This document shows, piece after piece, positions 9,157-18,179 of a stretch of 41,891 nt of DNA. The DNA comes from Flavobacteriales bacterium (GTDB taxonomy: Bacteria; Bacteroidota; Bacteroidia; Flavobacteriales_D; Sanyastnellaceae): the NCBI GenBank assembly GCA_947504275.1, contig CANNHA010000007.1:1-41891 (forward strand), in the 5' to 3' direction. A program made the position numbers and the translations under genes. Within the stretch, counting starts at the first letter, position 1; each line of letters starts with the position of its first letter. The notes under the pieces were generated by a model. It ran no database searches, had not been told where the DNA came from, and was given only the letters and a program-made list of their open reading frames with translations.

Positions 9157-11462
9157 AAGCTCATCTCGATGCCCATATTGAACATCAATGGCAATTGATT
9201 GGTGCGTTTAGCAGTTATGCGATCGATGTAAAACACATTCTCTCTGTTGTAGAAATTGGTAATACCATAATTCCACTCCCAGTTGGCTTTCTTGCCTTTC
9301 CACGTATGCTTTAGATTCACATCCAAACGATGGTAGTATGGCAATCTTCCTCTATTTAATTCGGCAAACTGTATACCCAATTCATTGGGATTGGCATTCA
9401 CATAATCCGTACTGATTCCACCAGCAACCAAGTTGGGTTGGTAGTATCCTTGGGTTTGGGTGAATGGCAATCCAGAACCCAAATTCCAACGACCAGACAA
9501 TTCCCAATTGCGATCCTTTCCAAACTTCTGTGTTGCCACTAAGTTAATGTTGTGACGGCGGTCAAATACGGGTGCGTACCATTTCAATCCATCCCAACGG
9601 TCTACCTTCATCAGAGAATACACCATGTAAATGTACTGACGCTTGCTTTCATATTTCAACACCATATCCGCTCCATAAGCCCTTCCCATTTCAATTAAGA
9701 AATCCTTTCTCAAAATTTCGGGTTGGTCCTGGTTGTCGCTATCGTCAGGGAAAATTTTATTTCTATTGATGTTGGTGATTTGTCTGAAATCTCTATAATA
9801 ACCTTCAAAATTGATGTTGATGGCCTCCGTTAAATCAAACTCCGCTCCAGCTACATAATGAATGGCTCTTTGCAAAGAATTTTTTACCAATTGCGTTTCA
9901 TTATCCGGGGTTACAAATTCGTCCTGCGTTTCTTCAGGCGCAGCTAAAAAACCATAGAACAAATTGACCACATCGCGGTCAGAGTTGGTTGCCATCAAGT
10001 TTTGAGAATATCTACCCAAAGCCAACTTCAATCTCAAACGTTCTGATGCTTTGTACTTTAAACCAAAGCGGGGTTCAGGAGAAACAACAGCTATGGAACT
10101 ATAATACTGCAAACGAATTCCAGGTTCAATGATCCAATTCTTACGATTGATTTTGTATGTGAAATATCCGTTGAGTTCTGTCATGTTCTGGGCCAAATCA
10201 ACTTTCACTCCTAGTGGATTGAAGGTATTGTATTGGGTTCCAAAACCTACAATCTCCAATCCATAATTCAACACATCTTTATCAATATTGAATTTGTAAT
10301 CTAAGCCAAAATTGAAACTTGAAATTTCCGTTGCTCTATCGGGATTGCTTTCCTCTTTGAGGATACACTTGTATTTGGAAAATGCAAAATTCCCGTTGAT
10401 CAATACCGTAGAACCTGCTGGAGCGACTACGAAATTACCACCACCACCATTATTGACCCAACTCAATTGAGACAATCCTTGGTACTTGATTACATCATCC
10501 GTAAAATTAAAACCAAACAAATTCAATTTGCTACCATTGCCACCACCCATAGAAATCTTTCCATAAATATCACGGTAACTAAAAGGCAAACCAGCACCAT
10601 CATTCACGTCAGGATAAATGGTTTTGGAGGATCTATCCAAATAGGAATTCTTCAACGAAAACATGTAAGAAATTCCACCGCCTTTCTCATTCATTTTCTT
10701 AAGCGGCCCCTCCAATAGAACCTTGGTTCCGAATGGATTCACTCCCACACGACCATTGGATTTTCTTTTGTTCCCATCTCTGGTTGTAATATCCATGACT
10801 GAACTGATTCTACCGCCGTATTGCGCATTAAAACCGCCTGTGTAAACATCGGCTGTTGAGATGATATCGGTATCAAAAACAGAAAAAAGACCAATGCTGT
10901 GAAATGGATTGTATATAACCATACCATCCATAATCACCTTATTTTGCACAGGGCTCCCGCCACGGACAAAGATTTGCCCACCTTGATCACCTGTGCTGAC
11001 AAAACCCGGTAGAACGGTGAGATACTGCACCAAATCAGCCTGACCGCCAATGGATGGGATTTTTTTAATATCCTGAGAGCGCACTGTTTCAGAGGAAATG
11101 TTCACATTGTTTATCTGATCGGAACGTTCAGAAGAAACATCCAATGTTTTCATTTCAACATCGGATCTTTCCACCAAATAATTTTTGGTTAAGACTTTAT
11201 TTTCTTGAATCTCAATCTCTTCCTTAATGGTTTTAAACTCAATGGATTGAACCACCAGTGTATATTTTCCCTTAGGAACTTTGGTTAAGGAATAATAACC
11301 GCTGATATCAGTTTGTGCACCAAAACCAGTCCCCTCCAAACCCACTGTTATGGGAAATACTGCTTGACCGGTTTCTTTGTCTTTGATAAATCCGCGAACC
11401 GAACCCTGACCCAACATTTGAACGCTCATCAAAAACAAAGCGGCAATAAACAAGTTTCTCAT
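9153..11462 (-). CDS. TonB-dependent receptor with carboxypeptidase-like regulatory N-terminal domain
   Basis: 769 aa; signal peptide, GSVRGFIKDKETGQAVFPITVGLEGTGFGAQTDISGYYSLTKVPKGKYTL, plug IKKIPSIGGQADLVQYLTVLPGFVSTGDQGGQIFVRGGSPVQNKVIMDGMVIYNPFH, beta-barrel ending in F. Confidence 0.92.
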   Translation of the reverse strand: MRNLFIAALFLMSVQMLGQGSVRGFIKDKETGQAVFPITVGLEGTGFGAQTDISGYYSLTKVPKGKYTLVVQSIEFKTIKEEIEIQENKVLTKNYLVERSDVEMKTLDVSSERSDQINNVNISSETVRSQDIKKIPSIGGQADLVQYLTVLPGFVSTGDQGGQIFVRGGSPVQNKVIMDGMVIYNPFHSIGLFSVFDTDIISTADVYTGGFNAQYGGRISSVMDITTRDGNKRKSNGRVGVNPFGTKVLLEGPLKKMNEKGGGISYMFSLKNSYLDRSSKTIYPDVNDGAGLPFSYRDIYGKISMGGGNGSKLNLFGFNFTDDVIKYQGLSQLSWVNNGGGGNFVVAPAGSTVLINGNFAFSKYKCILKEESNPDRATEISSFNFGLDYKFNIDKDVLNYGLEIVGFGTQYNTFNPLGVKVDLAQNMTELNGYFTYKINRKNWIIEPGIRLQYYSSIAVVSPEPRFGLKYKASERLRLKLALGRYSQNLMATNSDRDVVNLFYGFLAAPEETQDEFVTPDNETQLVKNSLQRAIHYVAGAEFDLTEAININFEGYYRDFRQITNINRNKIFPDDSDNQDQPEILRKDFLIEMGRAYGADMVLKYESKRQYIYMVYSLMKVDRWDGLKWYAPVFDRRHNINLVATQKFGKDRNWELSGRWNLGSGLPFTQTQGYYQPNLVAGGISTDYVNANPNELGIQFAELNRGRLPYYHRLDVNLKHTWKGKKANWEWNYGITNFYNRENVFYIDRITAKRTNQLPLMFNMGIEMSF

Positions 11463-11601
11463 ATCTCTTTCATTTGACTATCGGCGAAGATACAAAAGCG
11501 TTAGCCTCCGATTTGCGTATTTTTTGAGGGGAATAGATTACGTATGCTCAAAATGTTCTATTTTGGCATAGTTTTTTAAGTGGACCTCCAAAAATAAGAT
11601 T

Positions 11602-12330
11602 ATGAAAAAATTTTTGTTACTTGTATTCTCTCTCGCCTCCTCCGCATTGTTTGCTCAACCCGACAATGATTTCAAGGATTTGCTTTCGCTTTTTGTCGAC
11701 CAGAAATACGAGAAAGTGCTGAACAAAGCAGAAAACTACACCATGGGTGATGAAACCAAAAAACATCCTCTACCCTATTTGTATATCGCCATGTCGTTGT
11801 ATGAAATGTCAAAAATTGAGAAATACACCCAAATGGAGGAATACAAAGGCGCTTTCAAAGATGCCATGAAATTCTGCTCCAAGTATGGCGCAAAAGACAA
11901 AGACAAAAAGTATGTGGATGAATTCCCTGATTTCTTTATGAACATAAGAAAAGACATCACGATAGAAGGAGACATGTTTTATGAGCAAGCCAAATACACC
12001 AAAGCCAAATTGTACTATGACTGTTTGATAGATGTTGAACCTAGTGACGCAGGCGCGCACATTATGCTTGGTCTTTGTTTTGCCCATGCAAAAGCTGTAA
12101 AAGATTCCGATATGGAATTGGCCAAGGCCAAAGAATTGTTGGTATCACAGTCTTATTCTACGCGCAATGAAGAGGTGAAGAAATTATTGAAAAATGCCTT
12201 AATCGTTTATGCCAATGAGTTGGGCAATGCCAGTGATAAAAAGAAAGCCGCTGAATGGATGGGATATGCCAATGAATTGTTCATGGATGATCCTGAATGG
12301 CAAATACAATACAACACCGTTACCAAGTAA
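11602..12330 (+). CDS. Hypothetical secreted/periplasmic protein with TPR-like helices
   Basis: 242 aa; signal peptide MKKFLLLVFSLASSALFAQ; helical repeats (QAKYTKAKLYYDCLIDVEPSDAGAHIMLGLCFAHAKAV). Confidence 0.6.
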   Translation: MKKFLLLVFSLASSALFAQPDNDFKDLLSLFVDQKYEKVLNKAENYTMGDETKKHPLPYLYIAMSLYEMSKIEKYTQMEEYKGAFKDAMKFCSKYGAKDKDKKYVDEFPDFFMNIRKDITIEGDMFYEQAKYTKAKLYYDCLIDVEPSDAGAHIMLGLCFAHAKAVKDSDMELAKAKELLVSQSYSTRNEEVKKLLKNALIVYANELGNASDKKKAAEWMGYANELFMDDPEWQIQYNTVTK

Positions 12331-12348
12331 GTTCGAATTTACTAGTAA

Positions 12349-12378
12349 AGAAAAAGGCCGCAGTTGCGGCCTTTTTTT
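12349..12378. terminator. Bidirectional rho-independent terminator
   Basis: aaaaaGGCCGCAgtTGCGGCCttttttt between convergent genes. Confidence 0.88.
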
Positions 12379-12393
12379 ATTTCTTTGGTTTCA

Positions 12394-13404
12394 CTATTTC
12401 ACGGCAGCGTACATTCTCTCAATGATATCCACCACCTTCATTCCTTCCAAAGCGTTGGTGGTAATGATGGAGTTTCCTTGAAGTGTCGCAATAACATTTT
12501 CAATGATATAGACATGATTGGCCGCTGAACCCTTGTAATGACCATAATCATTGGCGGGATTCCCTTCTGGTAATTCCGGCATGACATAATCCTTCACATG
12601 ACAATACACCACCTCATTCATGTATTGCCCACCAATTTTAACTGTCCCATTTTCCGCGATGATGGTCATGCTGCTTTCGTAATTCTGATCAAAACAAGAG
12701 GTGGAAAAATTAAATGACCCCATGCCGCCGCTTACAAAATCAAAATTAACCATACCAGAATCTTCAAAATCTGTTGAATGGCCGTGGTTAAAATCCGTCA
12801 TCTTGGATTGTATGTTTGTAATATCACCAAACAACCAATACATAATATCCAAAAAGTGAGAGAACTGAGTAAACAAGGTACCTCCATCAAGGTCTTTTGT
12901 TCCTTTCCAATGATTTTTCTTGTAGTATCGATCATCACGGTTCCAATAGCAATTGATATTGACCATGAAAATTTTACCCAACTTTCCGCTTTCCAATAAA
13001 TCTTTAATCCAAACACTTGGTGGGCTGTATCGATTCTGCATGACACAAAATACTTGCCTGTTCACTTGTAAAGACTTATAAATTATTTCTTCACAATCAG
13101 CTTTTGTTAGTGCCATTGGTTTCTCTACAACCAAATGTTTTTTTGCATTGAGCACCGCCATTGAATGCTGTGCGTGAAAACCATTGGGACTGCAAACGCA
13201 TACAACATCACAATCTGGATGGTTCTGAAACAACTCTTCAGTGGTCTTGTACAATGGAACATTGAAAGACGCTATTGCGCAATCTTCAGCAGGGCGAACG
13301 TCACAAAAAGCCAACAATTCAGCATTGGGATTGCGCTTTACCATTTCAGCATGCCTTTTACCAATATGACCTGCCCCGATTACAGCAAATTTAATTTTCT
13401 TCAT
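12394..13404 (-). CDS. Gfo/Idh/MocA family oxidoreductase
   Basis: 336 aa; MKKIKFAVIGAGHIGKRHAEMVKRNPNAELLAFCDV (Rossmann), VVEKPMALTKADCEEI, GGTLFTQFSHFLDIMYWLFGD. Confidence 0.93.
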   Translation of the reverse strand: MKKIKFAVIGAGHIGKRHAEMVKRNPNAELLAFCDVRPAEDCAIASFNVPLYKTTEELFQNHPDCDVVCVCSPNGFHAQHSMAVLNAKKHLVVEKPMALTKADCEEIIYKSLQVNRQVFCVMQNRYSPPSVWIKDLLESGKLGKIFMVNINCYWNRDDRYYKKNHWKGTKDLDGGTLFTQFSHFLDIMYWLFGDITNIQSKMTDFNHGHSTDFEDSGMVNFDFVSGGMGSFNFSTSCFDQNYESSMTIIAENGTVKIGGQYMNEVVYCHVKDYVMPELPEGNPANDYGHYKGSAANHVYIIENVIATLQGNSIITTNALEGMKVVDIIERMYAAVK

Positions 13405-13422
13405 CTAGCTTAAATATCCGTG

Positions 13423-13430
13423 CAAAGATA
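13423..13430 (-). promoter_or_regulatory. Putative -7 element TATCTTTG upstream of the Gfo/Idh gene
   Basis: Reverse complement of caaagata; exact TAnnTTTG match about 18 nt upstream of the start codon. Confidence 0.45.
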
Positions 13431-13434
13431 AACA

Positions 13435-15732
13435 TTAATTCCTAGGGGAATCATTGAAAAGTATGTAGCCAAAATGAAACAAAGCAGATATCGGCTGGGT
13501 ATTCCGTTCTAAATAATTGAGCTGAAATGAAAGGGGCCCAACTGGGGTATGAAAAACAATACTACCCGAAAGTTGCGTATTCTCCTCCACTCCAAATTCC
13601 AACTTTGCCTTGTTAGAGGCATCTGACAGATAACGTTTCCAATTGTCCATACGGTGGTATTCAAAACGCACATCAAATCTATTTCTCCAACCAAATACGA
13701 CGCCCAACCCTGTTGTCGTATAAAACAACCCTCTAAACTGAGGCATGAAGAATGTGCTCGCCTCAGGTATTGCATTGTACTGAGACATTTGCATAATGGT
13801 TGCTACATAATTATTGAAAGCCTCCTGATTGCTCCATCCCCCACCCATCTGGGTCAGCCAAGAAATATTTTTGGTCATCTTCCAATATTTCAATCCCGTA
13901 AATTTGACATCCAACCAATTGTGCCACAGTGAAGTAGTATCCCGAATCAAACTGGTAGAACCTGGAATTGACGACTCTCTGCCATACACATTTTTAATAC
14001 CAAGTTTAACCAAAGTTCCTTCACTTGCATATTGTTTTCTGCTCAATGTGTTAAACTCCCATGAAAATCGATGAATCCATCCATCAAACTCGGTTACATC
14101 TGCTGTATCCACTGATAAAAACTGTCTTGTTTGGTAATACTTATCATATTGATGCGTAAAAGAACTTTGAAATTGAATCAAAGAATGCTGAGAAGTGGAC
14201 AATTTAAATCTGGCTTGAAAAAAACGCTCGTTGACCAATACAAAAGATGGTTTAACATCTTCAAAAAATGCCGATACACTCCTGTAATAATCCCATCGAT
14301 TTTGAATAAACTCGGCCGAAATAGCAGTGGGAAACCGAAAGGATTTGGTTGCCCATGAAACTCCAATCAACGCAGAGCCATAGAACCTTCCAAAATAACT
14401 GTTGGCATACAAAGAAGCATCTCTATTTTTTAATGGCTGATATTGAAGGGCAATCATCCCCGTATTAATGGCTCGGGAAGAAAAATTTCCACCAATGGTA
14501 GCCAAGGCAGGCATCTCCTTCTTAATTTTCAATCTCAATACATACCCATCACTCCCTTTGAGTGAAGTATCTGTTGAGCTGATGGGAAAAACTTTATTGA
14601 TTCGCTGATCCCTCCACAATGCATAGTATCGTTTTTCGAGCTGATTAAAATCCACCTTGGATAATCCCGCTGTAATTCCTTTGGCTATTCTGGAAGATTC
14701 CCTTTCTTCCAATCCCTCAATCTCAATTTTGGTAATTTTTTCGGGTATAGGCTTAGCAAGGAATTCTCTTCTCTTCTCCTCTAAAATTCTTGAATTGTGC
14801 AACACAATTGCACCGTGGGTTTCGATCCAAAATGTCAATTGTTCCTGAGCTGCAACATAGCCTTTTTGAATAATGTCTGCAGCGTTGCTGAAGGTAAAAG
14901 TTCCAAATGCCGATACGTCTGGTCTGATTTCAATAGATTCCGGACAAGGATGATGATTGACTTCCCGGTATACAATCAAACTTTCAATTTGGGAGAAAAA
15001 ATCATCTTCCTTAGGTTGAGCAATGACTCCAGACACATTAGATCCAATAATGATATCAGGCATAAACGATTGATACATCACATCCAAAGGAAAGTTGTTA
15101 TATATACCGCCATCAAACATCAACTTACCATCAACTGAAATAGCAGGGATATAAAATGGATATGTCATAGAAGCGCGAACGGCCTGGCTGAGCGAACCCG
15201 ATTGAAAAACTACAGTCTGCTTGGTTTCAACATCTGATGCCAAGCAACGAAAAGGAATCATCAAAGAATCAAAATTTTCATGACAACGATAATTGGCAGC
15301 ACTAAATCCTTTCATCGACTCCCAATCCATAATTTCAGGAGAAATCAAATGGGTGGGAATCGAACGTCTGACAGTCTCCTCTCCACCCAAACGAATGGAC
15401 AGCATAGACGCATCCGCAGGTGGTTGATGAAATAGGTATTGGTATTGAATGTCAATAATTCCTTCAGACATTTCACGGTATTCGTCAGAAGTCACGTAAG
15501 CCTCCATCTCAGCTACTGTCATTCCAGAAGCATACATGGCGCCAATTATACTCCCCATGCTGGTTCCTACTACATAATCAATGTTGATGTGACGTTCCTC
15601 AATAGCTTTGATTACACCAATGTGTGAAAGAGCTTGAGCACCTCCACCGCTCAAAACCAAACCCACTTTCTGCCCCTGAATAGAAGACGAAAAAATGAAA
15701 CCGAATAGTAAGATTATAATCCTTAAAAGCAC
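13435..15732 (-). CDS. Patatin-like phospholipase with C-terminal BamA/Omp85-like barrel (start moved to GTG 15732)
   Basis: QKVGLVLSGGGAQALSHIGVIKAIEERHINIDYVVGTSMGSIIGAMYASG (GGGxxG, GxSxG) and FDGGIYNNFPLDVM (DGG). C-terminal barrel-like GLGVVFGWRNRFDVRFEYHRM...GPLSFQLNYLERNTQP. The track's TTG start (15738) lies in an apparent promoter. Confidence 0.9.
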   Translation of the reverse strand: MLLRIIILLFGFIFSSSIQGQKVGLVLSGGGAQALSHIGVIKAIEERHINIDYVVGTSMGSIIGAMYASGMTVAEMEAYVTSDEYREMSEGIIDIQYQYLFHQPPADASMLSIRLGGEETVRRSIPTHLISPEIMDWESMKGFSAANYRCHENFDSLMIPFRCLASDVETKQTVVFQSGSLSQAVRASMTYPFYIPAISVDGKLMFDGGIYNNFPLDVMYQSFMPDIIIGSNVSGVIAQPKEDDFFSQIESLIVYREVNHHPCPESIEIRPDVSAFGTFTFSNAADIIQKGYVAAQEQLTFWIETHGAIVLHNSRILEEKRREFLAKPIPEKITKIEIEGLEERESSRIAKGITAGLSKVDFNQLEKRYYALWRDQRINKVFPISSTDTSLKGSDGYVLRLKIKKEMPALATIGGNFSSRAINTGMIALQYQPLKNRDASLYANSYFGRFYGSALIGVSWATKSFRFPTAISAEFIQNRWDYYRSVSAFFEDVKPSFVLVNERFFQARFKLSTSQHSLIQFQSSFTHQYDKYYQTRQFLSVDTADVTEFDGWIHRFSWEFNTLSRKQYASEGTLVKLGIKNVYGRESSIPGSTSLIRDTTSLWHNWLDVKFTGLKYWKMTKNISWLTQMGGGWSNQEAFNNYVATIMQMSQYNAIPEASTFFMPQFRGLFYTTTGLGVVFGWRNRFDVRFEYHRMDNWKRYLSDASNKAKLEFGVEENTQLSGSIVFHTPVGPLSFQLNYLERNTQPISALFHFGYILFNDSPRN

Positions 15733-15735
15733 GCT

Positions 15736-15743
15736 CAAAAGTA
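15736..15743 (-). promoter_or_regulatory. Putative -7 element TACTTTTG of the patatin gene
   Basis: Exact TAnnTTTG on the minus strand, 3 nt upstream of GTG 15732. Confidence 0.45.
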
Positions 15744-15756
15744 CTAATTTTACAGC

Positions 15757-16671
15757 GTGAAATTGCGGAAGTACAGACTCTATTTTTTAATCATTTTATT
15801 TTTGTATGTGATCCTTCAATTAACTTGGTGGGGAATACAATTGGAAAGAAATTACAGACTCATCTATGCAGATGACCAAGTTTATTTCTATAAATTGAGC
15901 ATGATTATAGGGGAAGGAGTAGTTTTTTGTATCCTTTTGTTCTTGGGTTTTAGATTCATTCACAAAACCATCAAAACAGATATGCAATGGGCCAAGACTG
16001 AGAATACCTTCTTGTTATCCGTGACTCATGAGCTTAAAACACCTTTGGCCAGCATCCGTTTGATGTTTGACACGCTTCTTAAGCGAAAAACAGATGAGGA
16101 AACGCAAGAACGAATGATAAAAAATGCTCAGAACGCGCTGAATAAACTTCATCATCAAATTGAGAATATTTTGTTAACAACACGTACCAACGGCGTTGGC
16201 ATCAATTTATGGAATTCAATCATCCAATTGGATACCATCTCTGAATCCGAGCTAAGAAAATACAAGCTATGGTATCCCAACCACCAATGGAAACTAGAAC
16301 AAAATGGAAAACTAACTTTCCCATTTGACCCTGAGCTCATGGGGGCCATACTTTCCAACCTCATGGACAATGCAGGAAAATACAGCCAAACTGGCAGTCT
16401 CATTGTTTTGAGTATTTCGCAAAACGACGACAATATCATCATTCAAGTCAGAGACGAAGGAATTGGCTTTAAAGACCAAGAGCGCGATCAAGTATTGAAA
16501 GCGTTTTATCGCGGTATAAGCACGCAATCACAACAACCCGGCACTGGTTTAGGTCTCTACCTAGTTCAAAATATTATTAAAATTTACAATGGCTCAATAT
16601 CCATCAATAGAAATGAGCCCAAAGGAAGTATCATAGAAATTCGTTTACCCTATCATGGAAAAACACAATAA
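15757..16671 (+). CDS. Sensor histidine kinase (two TM helices, HisKA and HATPase_c), GTG start
   Basis: 304 aa; LLSVTHELKTPLASIRLMFDTLLKRKTDEETQERM (H box), LMDNAGKYSQTG (N box), VRDEGIGF, GTGLGLYLVQNIIKIYNGSI (G boxes). Confidence 0.93.
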   Translation: MKLRKYRLYFLIILFLYVILQLTWWGIQLERNYRLIYADDQVYFYKLSMIIGEGVVFCILLFLGFRFIHKTIKTDMQWAKTENTFLLSVTHELKTPLASIRLMFDTLLKRKTDEETQERMIKNAQNALNKLHHQIENILLTTRTNGVGINLWNSIIQLDTISESELRKYKLWYPNHQWKLEQNGKLTFPFDPELMGAILSNLMDNAGKYSQTGSLIVLSISQNDDNIIIQVRDEGIGFKDQERDQVLKAFYRGISTQSQQPGTGLGLYLVQNIIKIYNGSISINRNEPKGSIIEIRLPYHGKTQ

Positions 16672-18178
16672 AAAAGTAGCTTTGGTCATTCTCGACGGCT
16701 GGGGCATTGGCAAAAAAGACAACACAGATGCCATCGCTAATGCACGCACACCTTTTGCTGACAGCTTGTCTAAAGAATATCCCAATGCCACACTGAGGAC
16801 AGATGGCGAGCATGTAGGACTTCCGGATGGACAGATGGGAAACTCAGAAGTGGGGCATATGAATATAGGTGCTGGTCGTGTGGTATTTCAAGAATTGGTT
16901 AGAATTAATAAAAACATTCGGGATAAAGAATTCTATTCCAATCCCACTTTGCTATCTGGTTTTGAATATGCCCAACAAAACAACAAAACTGTTCACTTAA
17001 TTGGATTGATCAGTGATGGAGGCGTTCATTCCCACTGGCTGCATGCCGCTGCTATTTGCGAGATAGCTTCCAAATTTCCGGAAGTGAAAACTTGTGTCCA
17101 CGCCATCACAGACGGACGAGACACCGATCCGCAAAGTGGACTGGGATACATTGAAGCTTTTGAAAAAGCCATTGAATCAACGGGTGTGAAGATTGCATCG
17201 GTCATAGGACGCTACTTTGCCATGGACAGAGATAAAAGATGGGAACGTATTAAAAGGTCGTATGACTTAATGACAAAGGGTATTGGAACAAACTACTCCA
17301 ACGCCTCACAAGGAATAGAAGCATCCTATAATGCCGGCGTAACCGATGAATTCATTGAACCCATCATCATTGAATCTCAATTTGCACCCATATCAGAAGG
17401 TGATGTTGTTATTTGCTTCAATTACAGAACGGATCGTTGCAGAGAAATAACCGAGGTCTTAAGTCAGCAGCCCTTTACAGAGTTTGAAATGTCTCCTATT
17501 CCACTTTTGTATTATATTACAATGACACAATATGATGAGAAGTTCGAAAATGTTCATGTTGTGTTTCAAAAAGACAATCTTATCCAAACATTGGGAGAGG
17601 TCATTTCCAATGCAGGAAGATCCCAATTGCGGATAGCTGAAACTGAAAAATACCCACACGTAACTTTTTTCTTCAATGGAGGGCGGGAGGAGCCTTTTGA
17701 AAGAGAGGATAGAGGAATGGTATCTTCCCCAAAAGTGGCTACTTATGACTTAATGCCTGAGATGTCGGCCCAAGGCATTTTGGAGAAAACCAAGGAGACC
17801 ATCATCAGCGATTCACCGGATTTCATTTGTCTCAACTTTGCCAACCCAGATATGGTTGGACACACTGGTGTTTGGGATGCTATTATCAAGGCTGTAGAAA
17901 CGGTAGACCAATGCTTGAAAGAGCTTGTTGAATTTGGTATTCAACATGGCTATCAATTCATCATCATTGCTGACCACGGCAATGCAGACAAGGCCATCAA
18001 TGAAGATGGCACACCCAACACCGCCCACACTACCAATCCCGTACCGGTTTGGATTATATCTGAAACGGTAAAAAAGGTAAAGGATGGCATTTTGGCTGAT
18101 GTTGCTCCTACAATCCTACATTTATTGGAAATAAAAAAGCCGATCGAAATGACCGGCTCTTTATTGGTAGAAGAATAA
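16655..18178 (+). CDS. gpmI: 2,3-bisphosphoglycerate-independent phosphoglycerate mutase
   Basis: 507 aa; KVALVILDGWGIGKKDNTDAIANARTPFADSL, GQMGNSEVGHMNIGAGRVVFQEL, HAITDGRDTDPQSGLGYIEAFE, IADHGNADKAINEDGTPNTAHTTNPVP. Confidence 0.97.
   Translation: MEKHNKKVALVILDGWGIGKKDNTDAIANARTPFADSLSKEYPNATLRTDGEHVGLPDGQMGNSEVGHMNIGAGRVVFQELVRINKNIRDKEFYSNPTLLSGFEYAQQNNKTVHLIGLISDGGVHSHWLHAAAICEIASKFPEVKTCVHAITDGRDTDPQSGLGYIEAFEKAIESTGVKIASVIGRYFAMDRDKRWERIKRSYDLMTKGIGTNYSNASQGIEASYNAGVTDEFIEPIIIESQFAPISEGDVVICFNYRTDRCREITEVLSQQPFTEFEMSPIPLLYYITMTQYDEKFENVHVVFQKDNLIQTLGEVISNAGRSQLRIAETEKYPHVTFFFNGGREEPFEREDRGMVSSPKVATYDLMPEMSAQGILEKTKETIISDSPDFICLNFANPDMVGHTGVWDAIIKAVETVDQCLKELVEFGIQHGYQFIIIADHGNADKAINEDGTPNTAHTTNPVPVWIISETVKKVKDGILADVAPTILHLLEIKKPIEMTGSLLVEE
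18138..18163 (+). terminator. Possible intragenic terminator hairpin in the 3' end of gpmI
   Basis: aaaaaAGCCGATCgaaatGACCGGCTcttta: 8-bp stem with one mismatch, flanked by A-run and T-rich sequence, about 20 nt before the gpmI stop. Confidence 0.4.
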
Positions 18179-18179
18179 T

